A DNA stretch of 64,000 bases, taken from contig NZ_CP033381.1 in assembly GCF_016865255.1 (NCBI RefSeq), positions 3,968,001 through 4,032,000 on the forward strand, read 5' to 3'. This document shows, one piece after another, positions 39,434 to 47,778 of this stretch. Source of the DNA: Methylomonas sp. LW13 (GTDB lineage: Bacteria > Pseudomonadota > Gammaproteobacteria > Methylococcales > Methylomonadaceae). The number at the start of each line of letters is the position of its first letter. The first letter of the stretch is position 1. A program made the position numbers and the translations under genes. The notes under the pieces are model-generated. The model saw nothing but the letters and a program-made list of their open reading frames with translations. It had not been told where the DNA came from and did not search any database.

Positions 39434-39766
39434 TTAAAACGGAAATACCGATAGATTCAAACCGATCATCGCGACATTCATTACAAATCCATAGTTAGCC
39501 ATGGTTTTGCGGAGTTTCGACTTAAACATCGCCACGGCAGCCAACGCTAAGCCAACCAGATCCATCACGATAAAAGCCACCACTAAGAAGCGTAAGCCAT
39601 CGCTGTTGGAGACGCCATCCGTAGCGGCATAGATAGGAAATAAAATAAATAACCATATAACAAAGTTACAAGCTGCCAGCAACAACGCCGCATTAGAAAA
39701 CCCAAGTAATCGAAATTTCACATGGCGGGGCGGCGTTTCTTGAAATTCGTTGATCGGTTGATTCAT
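39434..39766 (-). CDS. Small membrane protein, unknown function
   Basis: A 110-residue protein with three predicted transmembrane helices (about 25-48, 60-83 and 90-108). I do not recognise the family. It lies divergent from the cytochrome oxidase operon, separated by about 440 bases. A helper role for that oxidase is conceivable but unsupported. Confidence 0.6.
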   Translation of the reverse strand: MNQPINEFQETPPRHVKFRLLGFSNAALLLAACNFVIWLFILFPIYAATDGVSNSDGLRFLVVAFIVMDLVGLALAAVAMFKSKLRKTMANYGFVMNVAMIGLNLSVFPF

Positions 39767-40207
39767 TGTGGCTACCGCGGGTTAGTAATTCGACACGGAC
39801 GCTTGCAAGCAGTGTTTCGAAGTTTCATGCCAGCGGGTCCCGTTAATTGTTTTGGAGCAAACTATCGGTTCGCACCAAATAGTGACACGACGAGTTCGCC
39901 ATTACCAGTTTTTTGGCTTTTTGACACGAATCGGAGATTTCCAAGCGCGCAGGGTTTGTATATCTCCCGCTCTCCATCGTATTCCCCGCGCCGTTAAATG
40001 CCGAGGCCTTTCTTGGCACGCTTTCAGCCCACCCTCCTCTAACAATTAGTACCCCTGATTTATTGCTTTCGGTTAGCCCGGCGCTAAAGGTATGATTACC
40101 CTAGCAATCAGATGGTAAAGTCATCAGTAAGAATGACAAAGCCCCTGCTGTTCATGCCGTTGGTTGCCAACCTAATTCCTATCAAAACGCATACAAGAAG
40201 GAAGGAT
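39767..40207. other. Gene-free stretch upstream of the oxidase operon
   Basis: About 440 bases without a supportable gene. It contains a sigma-54-like promoter motif at 40014-40028 facing the oxidase genes (listed separately). Nothing else recognisable was found. Confidence 0.5.
40014..40028 (+). promoter_or_regulatory. Sigma-54-like promoter upstream of the oxidase operon
   Basis: TGGCACG at 40014-40020 matches the -24 consensus fully, and GC at 40027-40028 keeps the required GG-N10-GC spacing. The -12 half (CAGC instead of TTGC) is weaker. The start site would be near 40040, about 168 bases before the first oxidase ATG. Confidence 0.4.
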
Positions 40208-40360
40208 ATGAACAATCTCTCTGAAGAAGAACGTCAAAAAATTTTGCAAAGCTCACCGGTCGGCACCTGGGCATTGATGTTGATAGTCGGCGGCGGCATG
40301 GTCGTAGCCTGGCTGTTGATGTATTACGGCATCTTTTTGCCTCGCGGCCATATTGGTTAA
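40208..40360 (+). CDS. Small single-helix subunit of the oxidase cluster
   Basis: A 50-residue protein with a polar N-terminus (MNNLSEEERQKILQSSP) and one transmembrane helix (TWALMLIVGGGMVVAWLLMYY). It begins the oxidase operon, nine bases before subunit II, with AAGGAAGG upstream of its ATG. Small one-helix subunits are known in B-family oxidases (subunit IIa of ba3). That role is inferred from position and topology. Confidence 0.7.
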   Translation: MNNLSEEERQKILQSSPVGTWALMLIVGGGMVVAWLLMYYGIFLPRGHIG

Positions 40361-40369
40361 GGGGGAGAC

Positions 40370-40894
40370 ATGCATATCGATAAACTGGAAAAAAACTGGG
40401 CCGGTATCTCCTTGGGGATAGCCGGTCTGTTTGTGACCGTCATTTTGGGGTCAGCGTTTTTTCACGGCATTCACGCGCCGAGTAACGTCGAAACCATAGA
40501 CTCCGCCAAATTGCATCTCTCGGCCGAATTTGCCGAGGATAAACTCGGCGTACAACATAACGCTAACGGTAGCGTCACCGTGCGCATGGTAGCCGGCCGC
40601 TACGGCTTTTATCCGAAAGAACTCACCCTGCCCGCCGAAACCGAAATCACTTTTCGCTGGGTGAGTCTGGATGTAATTCACGGCGTGCATATGCCGATGA
40701 CCAATATGAGCACGATGATCGTGCCCGGCTACGTTGCTCAGGTAAGCACCGCCTTTCATCATGCCGGCGAGTATCCAGTGCTTTGCAACGAATATTGCGG
40801 CATGGGCCACGCGCATATGTGGAGCAACATCAAAGTGGTGAGCAAGGCGCAATGGGAAGCGCTCAATAAACAAGGGGGAGCAAATCATGGATAA
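40370..40894 (+). CDS. Cytochrome c oxidase subunit II, ba3-like (CuA)
   Basis: A 174-residue protein with one N-terminal transmembrane helix (about 14-35) and a periplasmic cupredoxin domain. The CuA site is visible: the first histidine in VIHGVHMPM, then CNEYCGMGHAHM with two cysteines, the glutamate, the second histidine and the methionine. CuA accepts electrons from a soluble cytochrome. The short, single-helix form is typical of B-family oxidases. It overlaps the subunit I start by eight bases. Confidence 0.93.
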   Translation: MHIDKLEKNWAGISLGIAGLFVTVILGSAFFHGIHAPSNVETIDSAKLHLSAEFAEDKLGVQHNANGSVTVRMVAGRYGFYPKELTLPAETEITFRWVSLDVIHGVHMPMTNMSTMIVPGYVAQVSTAFHHAGEYPVLCNEYCGMGHAHMWSNIKVVSKAQWEALNKQGGANHG

Positions 40895-42506
40895 CGCAGC
40901 GGAAAAAAAATTGGCGCTAACCCATTTCTGGGTGGCGTTTGGCTCGTTCGGGCTGGCGGCAGTGATGGGCCTGTATCAGGTCATCGAGCGTAGCGGCTTC
41001 TTCGGCTTTCTGGAATCGCGGGAAGTTTACTACGCCTCGGTCAGCACCCACGGGGTGTTGATGGGCTTTGTCCTCACCACATTTTTCATCATGGGCTTTG
41101 GCTATTATGTGGCCAACACCACCTTGAAACTGCCGGTGTGGAATAAGACTTTTGCCTGGACCGGCTTCGGCGTGGCATTGACCGGCGTAGTCTTGGCGGC
41201 ATTACCGTTGCTGCTGGGCCAAGCTTCGGTGCTGTTCACCTTTTATCCGCCATTGATGGCGCATCCGCTGTTTTACATCGGGGCAACCTTATTGGTGGTT
41301 GGCTCGTGGTTCTGGTGCGTGTCGATGATTGTCATGTACATGCAATGGAAAAAGGCTAATCCGGAGCAACCGGTGCCGCTGGCTATGTTTGCCACCACCG
41401 CTAATGCTATCCTCTGGCTGTGGACCAGCGCCGGCGTCGCCGCCGAAGTCTTGTTCCAGCTGATACCCTGGGCCTTGGGCTGGATCGATACCATTGACGC
41501 CGGTTTGGCGCGCACGCTGTTCGCCTGGACCCTGCATCCTATCGTCTACTTCTGGCTGATCCCGACCTACACCGCGTTTTATACCTTGGTACCCAAGCAA
41601 GCCGGCGGCTTTTTGTTTAGCGACGAAATGGCCAGAGCGGCGTTCATTCTATTAGTGGTATTCAGCTTGCCTATCGGCTTTCACCATTTGTACATGGACC
41701 CGGAACAAGGCCACGGCTGGAAAATCCTGCACGCGGTCGGTACCTTTGTCGTCACCCTGCCAACCTTCATCACCGGTTTTACTGTGATTGCCTCTCTGGA
41801 AATCGCCGGCCGTTTGAACGGCGGCAAGGGCTTGTTCGGCTGGATTGCTGCCCTGCCCTGGAATAATCCCATGGTATTGGCCATCATTCTGGGCTTGTTG
41901 ATGCTGATCTTCGGCGGCTTCGGCGGCTTGGTTAATGCCAGCTACGCGATGAACGCGATGGTGCACAACACCGCCTGGATTTCCGGACACTTCCATCTGA
42001 TCTTCGGCGGCACCACTATCATCATGTACTTTGGCATTGCCTATTACTTCTGGCCGATTTTGACTGGCAAACCGCTGTTCTGCCCTTCCATGGCCATCGC
42101 CCAGCTGTGGAGCTGGTTCATCGGCATGATCATCATGACCACCCCTTGGCATATTCTGGGCTTGCTAGGCCAGCCACGCCGCATCGATAGCGTCAATTAC
42201 AACAATCTGTTGACGATTTCCTGGGAACCCTACGAGGTAACGATGATTTTCGGCGGTTTGATCCTGGTCGTTTCGGCCGGCCTGCTGGTTTACAACCTGT
42301 ATAAAACCCATTTCGGCAGCGAAAGCTTCCAGGGCGAAGTGGAATACGCCGAGCCGATTCACGCGGTCAGTAATCTGCCCGGCTATCTAAACAACTTCAC
42401 CTTATGGAATATCGTGATCGGCGTGTTCATGCTGATCGCGTTCGGCTATCCGATCCTGCAATTCTTCTTGATGGAAACCTTTGGTTCAGGCAGATGGGGG
42501 GTCTGA
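40887..42506 (+). CDS. Cytochrome c oxidase subunit I, B-family (ba3-like)
   Basis: A 539-residue protein with 12 to 13 transmembrane helices that reduces O2 to water and pumps protons. Heme and copper ligands are visible: STHGVLMGFVLTTFF (low-spin heme His), HPIVYFWLIPTY (CuB His with the cross-linked Tyr), GFHHLYMDP (two CuB His) and ISGHFHLIFGG (heme His pair). The HPxVYFWLxPxY form marks the B family. Such oxidases often work at low oxygen, which would suit a nitrogen fixer. Confidence 0.94.
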   Translation: MDNAAEKKLALTHFWVAFGSFGLAAVMGLYQVIERSGFFGFLESREVYYASVSTHGVLMGFVLTTFFIMGFGYYVANTTLKLPVWNKTFAWTGFGVALTGVVLAALPLLLGQASVLFTFYPPLMAHPLFYIGATLLVVGSWFWCVSMIVMYMQWKKANPEQPVPLAMFATTANAILWLWTSAGVAAEVLFQLIPWALGWIDTIDAGLARTLFAWTLHPIVYFWLIPTYTAFYTLVPKQAGGFLFSDEMARAAFILLVVFSLPIGFHHLYMDPEQGHGWKILHAVGTFVVTLPTFITGFTVIASLEIAGRLNGGKGLFGWIAALPWNNPMVLAIILGLLMLIFGGFGGLVNASYAMNAMVHNTAWISGHFHLIFGGTTIIMYFGIAYYFWPILTGKPLFCPSMAIAQLWSWFIGMIIMTTPWHILGLLGQPRRIDSVNYNNLLTISWEPYEVTMIFGGLILVVSAGLLVYNLYKTHFGSESFQGEVEYAEPIHAVSNLPGYLNNFTLWNIVIGVFMLIAFGYPILQFFLMETFGSGRWGV

Positions 42507-42508
42507 TC

Positions 42509-43156
42509 ATGAAAAAACTCATTCTAAGCGCAGCATTAGTGTTGCCCAGCGCGGCTTTTGCCCAGCCTTCCTCACAAGTCGCCTGGACTGCCGAACAGTT
42601 AAATTTCGTGAAAGCCGGCAATCCGCAAAAAGGCGAAGAACTGGCCAAGGCTTGCAGCGCCTGTCACGGCGAAAAAGGCATCAGTATCTCGGCGGCGTTC
42701 CCGTCGCTAGCCGGGCAATTGCCGACCTATTTGTACAAGCAATTGCAGGATTATGCCGACGGTAGCCGGGATAACGCGATGATGTCGGGCTTGGCCAAAA
42801 CCCTGAGTAAACAGGACGCCGCCGATTTGGCGGCATGGTTCGGCTCGCAACCGCCAGCCTTCCAATCGAAAACAGTAATGGTCTATGAAAAAGCCGAAGC
42901 CTTGGTTAAAAACGGCAGCCGTGAGCGGGTGTTACCACCTTGCGAAGTCTGCCATGGTGGCGACGGCAAGGGCCAAGCCGTCGATATTCCGGCCATCTCC
43001 GGCCAAAATGCCGATTACATCTCGGCCACATTGCATGCGTTTAAGGAAGGCTCTCGTCACAACGACATCTACAGCCGGATGCGCATCATCGCGCAAACCC
43101 TGACTGATGAAGAAATCAGCGAACTGGGTTATTACTACCAAAATATCAAAAACTAG
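42509..43156 (+). CDS. Diheme cytochrome c of the oxidase operon
   Basis: A 215-residue secreted cytochrome with a signal peptide ending AAFAQPS and two heme sites: CSACH at 49-53 and CEVCH at 145-149. The two halves have the c4-type order with methionine candidates (NAMMSGLAKTLS and the SRMRIIAQTL region). It starts three bases after subunit I, so it is probably the direct electron donor to the CuA centre. A terminator follows. Confidence 0.92.
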   Translation: MKKLILSAALVLPSAAFAQPSSQVAWTAEQLNFVKAGNPQKGEELAKACSACHGEKGISISAAFPSLAGQLPTYLYKQLQDYADGSRDNAMMSGLAKTLSKQDAADLAAWFGSQPPAFQSKTVMVYEKAEALVKNGSRERVLPPCEVCHGGDGKGQAVDIPAISGQNADYISATLHAFKEGSRHNDIYSRMRIIAQTLTDEEISELGYYYQNIKN

Positions 43157-43170
43157 TAACATGCTTGGCA

Positions 43171-43195
43171 CGGGAGGCAAGGCTTTTGCCTCCCG
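43171..43195 (+). terminator. Rho-independent terminator after the oxidase operon
   Basis: CGGGAGGCAA (43171-43180) pairs perfectly with TTGCCTCCCG (43186-43195) around a five-base loop, followed by TTTG. It ends the oxidase-cytochrome transcript. Confidence 0.8.
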
Positions 43196-43246
43196 TTTGA
43201 AACCTTGCGCTAAGCGATACCCTGCTCAATAACCCGGAAAACATCT

Positions 43247-44038
43247 ATGTCTGATCGCAACCAAACACCTGTTAAATATGCGTACAAAGGCGCCAATCTG
43301 ATCAGCTTCGGCCTCTCGATCAAATTGCTGTTCACCGGTTATCTAACGACGATAGCCGCCGGTTATTTGATGGCCTTAATCCAGATTTTGTTTACCCACG
43401 GCATGGCCGACGGCAAATTCGGTTTGTCGATGGACGATATTGTTTACAGCTACTATGGCGACCGCTCCGGTTCGGTGTTGGAATCCAAATTAAATGGATC
43501 GATGAAATATAACGCACCGGAACAGGAGCGTTTCAAAATCATTCAATGGGTCAGGGATGGCGGTGAGGAAGCGGTTTATAACAAGGACATCAAACCCATC
43601 GTCGAGCAATTTTGCATAGGCTGTCATAGCGCCAATGCCGGTTCGTTGCCGGATTTCACCAAGTTTGAAAACTTAAAAAAGCTGACCGAATCAAACGAAG
43701 GCGCTACCTTTCAATCACTGACCCGGCTGTCGCATATCCATTTGTTTGGGATCAGTTTTATTTTTATGTTTGTCGGCATCATTTTCAGCTTTAGTACCGG
43801 TGTGCCTTGCAAATACAAATACCCCGCCATCGTGATGCCTTATTTGTTTCTACTGATAGACATCGCCTCGTGGTGGCTGACTAAACTCAATCCCCACTTC
43901 GCCTTATTGGTGATTGTCGCCGGGGCCGGCTTGGGCGTTTCCTTTGCCTTTATGTGGACCGTGTCCATGTATCAAATGTGGGTACTGGGCGGCATTCTGA
44001 AGCAATCCGACCGCCGCAATGCAATATTGCGCGATTAA
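43247..44038 (+). CDS. Membrane protein with one c-type heme site
   Basis: A 263-residue inner-membrane protein. One or two helices lie near residues 18-50, then a periplasmic segment with the heme motif CIGCH at 123-127, then three helices (about 165-250) with conserved histidines near the first of them (SHIHLFGISF). I do not recognise a characterised family. Its place right after a heme-copper oxidase operon suggests a role in electron delivery or quinol oxidation. The terminator before it means it has its own promoter. Confidence 0.75.
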   Translation: MSDRNQTPVKYAYKGANLISFGLSIKLLFTGYLTTIAAGYLMALIQILFTHGMADGKFGLSMDDIVYSYYGDRSGSVLESKLNGSMKYNAPEQERFKIIQWVRDGGEEAVYNKDIKPIVEQFCIGCHSANAGSLPDFTKFENLKKLTESNEGATFQSLTRLSHIHLFGISFIFMFVGIIFSFSTGVPCKYKYPAIVMPYLFLLIDIASWWLTKLNPHFALLVIVAGAGLGVSFAFMWTVSMYQMWVLGGILKQSDRRNAILRD

Positions 44039-44107
44039 CTGCTGCGTTGCTTGATAGGGGCACCGGATAATTTGTAGGCGCCCCCTTTGCGATAACAAGC
44101 GGCGAAT

Positions 44108-45037
44108 TTAATCGGTAAGTTGTTCCGCAGTGGCTAGAATTTTCGCTAAATCGTCATTCTGGCTGTCGAGTATTTCCAGACAAACCGCCTCATCCAAGCC
44201 CAGCAAGTCCGGCACTTCCTCCGGACACACCTGGTTCGATGCGTCGCCTATGCCTAAACGTCCCAACAGGCAATCGCTGTAAAACGTCAGCAGATTCAGT
44301 TGGTGGTTTTCGCCGCGATAGAAGGGGTTGTGATGGTGATAGACAATATCGGTAATCATGCGCGGCATCGACCACACATTCATCAGCCAGGCCCCAATTT
44401 CGGCATGATTCAGCCCGAAGGCAAAAGTTTCCAGATTGAAAATCGCCAGACTGGGATTGGCGGTGATCAAGCCACTCAAATAACTGAATTCGTCAGGAAA
44501 ACGATGCCCCAGTAACGGGAAACCGATATTGTGCATCAAGCCTGATAAAAACAAGGCTTGCGGCTCAGGTCGCGTAGCGGCCGGCATAACGGCGGCCAAC
44601 TGCGCCATCAAGCGGGTGCTGGCCAAGGCATGGGTCCAGAACATCCGCGTACCTATCTGCCCCTCCTTCGGCGATTTCAACGGTGCCAGCACCGCCAAAC
44701 CCAAAGCCAAATCCAATACAAAATCAAACCCCAAAACACGAGTAATCGCATCATGCACGGTCGTGATCTGGCCGCGATAACCGTAGAGCGCAGAGCTGGC
44801 CCAACGGGTAATTTGCGCTGTCAATAAAGGGTCGAGTTCGATGATGTCGGCTAATTTGCGCGCATCCGCGCTGGGATCGGCGATCAGGTTCAATATGCGC
44901 AGCGCGCTGCCGGGCAAAGGCGGCAGCGCTTTAATCTGGGCGATAGTCTCGCGCATGTCGCGCGGAGGGGTCAAACCGTTGCGTTGCCGGCTGCCAACGT
45001 TATCAAGCGTCCAGTTTATCAGGTTGGATTCCATCAT
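44108..45037 (-). CDS. HDOD-domain signalling protein
   Basis: A 309-residue protein. The HDOD domain covers residues about 28-235 (ALPPLPGSALRILNLIADPS, LMHNIGFPLLGHRF, NHAEIGAWLMNVW). It resembles HD phosphohydrolases but the full HD catalytic pair is not evident, which is normal for HDOD. These proteins act in signalling and regulation without known enzymatic activity. It follows the sigma-54 activator gene by 11 bases on the same strand, so the two are probably co-transcribed. Confidence 0.88.
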   Translation of the reverse strand: MMESNLINWTLDNVGSRQRNGLTPPRDMRETIAQIKALPPLPGSALRILNLIADPSADARKLADIIELDPLLTAQITRWASSALYGYRGQITTVHDAITRVLGFDFVLDLALGLAVLAPLKSPKEGQIGTRMFWTHALASTRLMAQLAAVMPAATRPEPQALFLSGLMHNIGFPLLGHRFPDEFSYLSGLITANPSLAIFNLETFAFGLNHAEIGAWLMNVWSMPRMITDIVYHHHNPFYRGENHQLNLLTFYSDCLLGRLGIGDASNQVCPEEVPDLLGLDEAVCLEILDSQNDDLAKILATAEQLTD

Positions 45038-45048
45038 TGCCCCGCCAC

Positions 45049-46353
45049 TTAATTTAGATTGAGTCGGTTAAGTTTACGGTACAGCGTTCGTTCACTGATA
45101 TTCATTTCCGCCGCTATCAACTTGCGATTCCCCTGATACTTGCTGATCAAACTATTGATAAACTCCGCCTCGAATTGCGCCATGCTGTTAATTGGCGGGG
45201 AATATGCATCGCCACTTGCCTCACTGGCGGCGGCCGGCTCCCCTACTGCTTGGCGCTGCATAAAATGTATGTCGGCTTCTTGAATGCTTTTATCCTGACA
45301 CAAGCCGGCCGCCAATTGCAGACAGTTTCTCAGCTCGCGAATATTGCCGGGCCAAGCGTATTGGATAAGCTTGATTAAGGCCGATTGCGTCATTGTATAG
45401 CCGCTATCGGCCTCGGTGTTTAACTGCGCTAAAAAATGATCGATCAATAAGGGCAAGTCCTGTCTACGCTGCCTCAGTGGCGGCACTTCGACCGGAAACA
45501 CCGATAAACGGTAGAACAAATCTTCGCGAAACCGACCGGCTTTGACCATGTCCGCTAAATTTCTATGCGTAGCACATACCACTCTGACATTGGCTTTTTG
45601 CATCGCCGTGCCGCCTACCCGCCGAAATTGGCCGCTTTCCAGGGCGCGCAGCAGTTTGGGCTGTTGCGACAGCGGCAAATCGCCAATCTCGTCGAAGAAC
45701 AGGGTGCCATTGTTAGCTAATTCGAATAAACCTTTTTTTGCAGATGTCGCACCGGTAAACGCACCCTTTTCATGCCCGAACAATTCGCTTTCAAATAACT
45801 CTTCGCCCAGAATCGTACAATCGACAATCACAAAATTGCCATCCGCCTGCCGGGAATGGCTATGCACAAATTCCGCCGCCAATTCCTTACCGGTGCCGGT
45901 CTCACCCAGCAACAATACCGGTGCTTGCGTATCCGCCGCCTGTTGCAGCCGAGTTTTATATTGTGCAAACGCCGTCGACTTACCGATCATGGCCGGTGCC
46001 TCGTTGCCTTTTGCCGCGGATCTTTTCAACACGGTTAGCGTTTCGCCTAAATACAATGTGGCATCGGCATCCAGCAACGGAAAACCGCGCGCACTAAAAG
46101 AACGCTGGGAACTGGCATCGTTGGTGTCGGCAAAAATACCGGCGTAGGCTTCCAGAGTTTGAAACAAGCGCTGATGGCGGCAATTGCGGTTTTCGACGCA
46201 GCAGGGTTGGCCGACCAAATTCTGCCGCATGACGCCAAAACTCTGTTCCCAAGCGCGATTCACTGCCACGATGCGTAAATCGGCGCCGATGATGATCAGC
46301 GGCAGATCATGAGTTTCCAGCAACGATTCCAGCGTAAAGGCACTGTGCGGCAT
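45049..46353 (-). CDS. Sigma-54-dependent activator with PAS sensor domain
   Basis: A 434-residue enhancer-binding protein. Residues about 8-110 form a PAS domain (VAVNRAWEQSFGVMRQ) that includes a cysteine-rich loop (PCCVENRNCRHQ), a possible redox or metal site. The AAA+ domain has Walker A GETGTGKE, an intact GAFTGA loop for sigma-54 contact, and the DEIGD motif. The C-terminal Fis-type helix-turn-helix ends RTLYRKLNRLNLN. Its target is not evident, but a strong sigma-54 promoter lies 64 bases upstream, facing away from it. Confidence 0.9.
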   Translation of the reverse strand: MPHSAFTLESLLETHDLPLIIIGADLRIVAVNRAWEQSFGVMRQNLVGQPCCVENRNCRHQRLFQTLEAYAGIFADTNDASSQRSFSARGFPLLDADATLYLGETLTVLKRSAAKGNEAPAMIGKSTAFAQYKTRLQQAADTQAPVLLLGETGTGKELAAEFVHSHSRQADGNFVIVDCTILGEELFESELFGHEKGAFTGATSAKKGLFELANNGTLFFDEIGDLPLSQQPKLLRALESGQFRRVGGTAMQKANVRVVCATHRNLADMVKAGRFREDLFYRLSVFPVEVPPLRQRRQDLPLLIDHFLAQLNTEADSGYTMTQSALIKLIQYAWPGNIRELRNCLQLAAGLCQDKSIQEADIHFMQRQAVGEPAAASEASGDAYSPPINSMAQFEAEFINSLISKYQGNRKLIAAEMNISERTLYRKLNRLNLN

Positions 46354-46416
46354 AAATTCCTATCAATGTTTTCGGTGTTGTTAGCGCGTTAAAGGCCATT
46401 TAAACCCTTCAGCCCT

Positions 46417-46431
46417 TGGCATCAATGTTGC
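46417..46431 (+). promoter_or_regulatory. Sigma-54 promoter facing a gene-free stretch
   Basis: TGGCATCAATGTTGC matches the sigma-54 consensus TGGCAC-N5-TTGC at TGGCA and TTGC with exact GG-N10-GC spacing. It points right, away from the sigma-54 activator gene on the opposite strand, with a predicted start near 46443. Confidence 0.65.
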
Positions 46432-46442
46432 GCAATACCGCT

Positions 46443-46805
46443 AAGGATAACTCATTCATCACCAGGGAACATCTATCAAAGTTGATCAACTGCCGTTATG
46501 AATACGCCTATGTTTTAACCCTAGGGCAAGCGAAGCAGCATAACTATAGACTCAGATGCGCCTACTGGGTGGGTCATCAAAACCGCGATGGCGAGAATAA
46601 GTGTCTCATTCATCCCACAACGATCAGGTGTGCCGGTATGCGAGCCACTGCTAATGACCGCAATCCAGTGAAAAAAGGGAAGTTAAGAATTTCAGGAAAA
46701 TGCAAAATATGATGGGCAACAACGATATGACAATCGTTGGCATACTGCAGCGTCGGGGCTTACTAACCAAACGGGGCCGGCAATCGGCCCCGTAAAGTTT
46801 TTTTT
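46443..46805 (+). ncRNA. Candidate sigma-54-dependent small RNA
   Basis: A transcript from the sigma-54 promoter at 46417 to the hairpin at 46771-46793 and the T run at 46798-46805 would be about 360 bases. No convincing coding frame lies within it. It contains CAACGAT at 46618-46624 and again at 46720-46726; the second copy forms a 7-bp hairpin with ATCGTTG at 46733-46739. The arrangement, a sigma-54 activator gene divergent from a sigma-54-driven RNA, resembles known regulatory RNA loci such as cbrB-crcZ in form only. Existence of the RNA is inferred. Confidence 0.45.
46771..46805. terminator. Bidirectional terminator between small-RNA region and bfr
   Basis: ACGGGGCCG (46771-46779) pairs with CGGCCCCGT (46785-46793). 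On the plus strand it is followed after four bases by eight T's. On the minus strand it is followed by TTTGGTT, so it also ends the rnf-bfd-bfr transcript. Confidence 0.75.
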
Positions 46806-46820
46806 GACTGGAGCGCCTAT

Positions 46821-47285
46821 TTACATCTGCGATTGCAGATAGTTTTGAATGCCGACTTTTTCGATCAGGTCCATCTGGGTTTCCAACCAATCGACATGCT
46901 CTTCTTCGCTTTCCAGAATGTGTTCGAACAATTCCCTGCTGACGTAGTCGTTGATGCTTTCACAATAAGCTATCGCCTCTTTCAACAAAGGCAAGGCCAG
47001 ATGTTCCAATTTAAGGTCGCATTCCAGCATTTCTTTGGGGTTCTCGCCTATCATCAAACGGCCGAGACTTTGTAGATTGGGCAATCCTTCCAGAAACAAA
47101 ATCCTTTCGATCAACTTATCGGCGTGTTTCATTTCGTCGATCGATTCGTGATATTCCTTTTCATTCAGCTTTTGAAAGCCCCAATTTTTGAACATCCGGG
47201 CATGCAAAAAATATTGATTGATGGCAGTTAATTCGTTTTCCAGTGCCTTATTTAAAAATTCGATTACTTTTTTATCGCCTTGCAT
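46821..47285 (-). CDS. bfr: Bacterioferritin
   Basis: A 154-residue four-helix iron-storage protein. The ferroxidase ligands are visible in the first helix ([20 protein letters not shown]), in [20 protein letters not shown], and in helices 3-4 ([27 protein letters not shown]). The heme-binding methionine is in IDEMKHAD. It is the last gene of the rnf-bfd-bfr run, one base after the ferredoxin gene, and may buffer iron for nitrogenase and Rnf clusters. Confidence 0.95.
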   Translation of the reverse strand: MQGDKKVIEFLNKALENELTAINQYFLHARMFKNWGFQKLNEKEYHESIDEMKHADKLIERILFLEGLPNLQSLGRLMIGENPKEMLECDLKLEHLALPLLKEAIAYCESINDYVSRELFEHILESEEEHVDWLETQMDLIEKVGIQNYLQSQM

Positions 47286-47286
47286 G

Positions 47287-47508
47287 TCAAATCTCCTGGG
47301 TTTTTATGATTAGTTGGGCGTCATTCGCAGCCTGCAATAGCCGACATGCATTTTTTCTATCCAAAATTTGCGCAATGTCCTTGTTACATTTACCGCAATC
47401 GCCCCCGACGCCGAAACATTGCACCAACTGTTTCCGCGAGCATAAACCGCTGTCTATGGCAGCATCGAGCTGACTGTCGGTGACGGCTTTGCAAAGACAC
47501 ACGTACAT
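47287..47508 (-). CDS. bfd: Bacterioferritin-associated ferredoxin
   Basis: A 73-residue [2Fe-2S] protein. The cluster ligands are CLCK (residues 4 and 6) and CGKC ([14 protein letters not shown]), the BFD pattern. Bfd reduces the bacterioferritin core and releases iron. Next to bfr as usual, but here both follow rnfH directly (three-base gap), placing iron release in the same transcript as the Rnf complex. Confidence 0.93.
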   Translation of the reverse strand: MYVCLCKAVTDSQLDAAIDSGLCSRKQLVQCFGVGGDCGKCNKDIAQILDRKNACRLLQAANDAQLIIKTQEI

Positions 47509-47511
47509 GGG

Positions 47512-47775
47512 CTACGCTACTCGCCTGCGCTGAACTTGCGCGGGATCGGCGGTGATTTTACGATAAATCTCCACGCGGTCCCCTTCCTTAACCGACGCAT
47601 CCAATTTAGCCAGTTTACCGAAAATCCCGACCTTTTGGTTCTCCAAATCGATCTCGGGATATTGCGTCAACACGCCGGACAATTCAATCACTTCGGCGAT
47701 GGTACTGCCCTCCGGCACTTCCAGCCGCAACCAGAGTTGCCTGTCCGCCTGCGCATAACATACACCCACATTCAT
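47512..47775 (-). CDS. rnfH: RnfH family protein
   Basis: An 87-residue ubiquitin-like small protein of the RnfH family (VCYAQADRQLWLRLEVPEGSTIAEVI, VGIFGKLAKLDASVKEGDRVEIYRK). Its role in Rnf function is not settled; it accompanies nitrogen-fixation rnf clusters such as rnf1 of Azotobacter vinelandii. The basic tail QVQRRRVA is typical. It starts three bases after rnfE. Confidence 0.92.
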   Translation of the reverse strand: MNVGVCYAQADRQLWLRLEVPEGSTIAEVIELSGVLTQYPEIDLENQKVGIFGKLAKLDASVKEGDRVEIYRKITADPAQVQRRRVA

Positions 47776-47778
47776 AGT

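Noticed and set aside
43166-43181. TGGCACG as a second sigma-54 promoter before the c-heme membrane gene
   Set aside because: The -24 half is perfect but the base pair at the required -12 distance is AA, not GC, and the stretch is part of the oxidase terminator stem.
46416-46712. 98-codon open frame in the small-RNA region
   Set aside because: It begins with TTG inside the sigma-54 promoter, has no ribosome-binding site, and its composition looks random.
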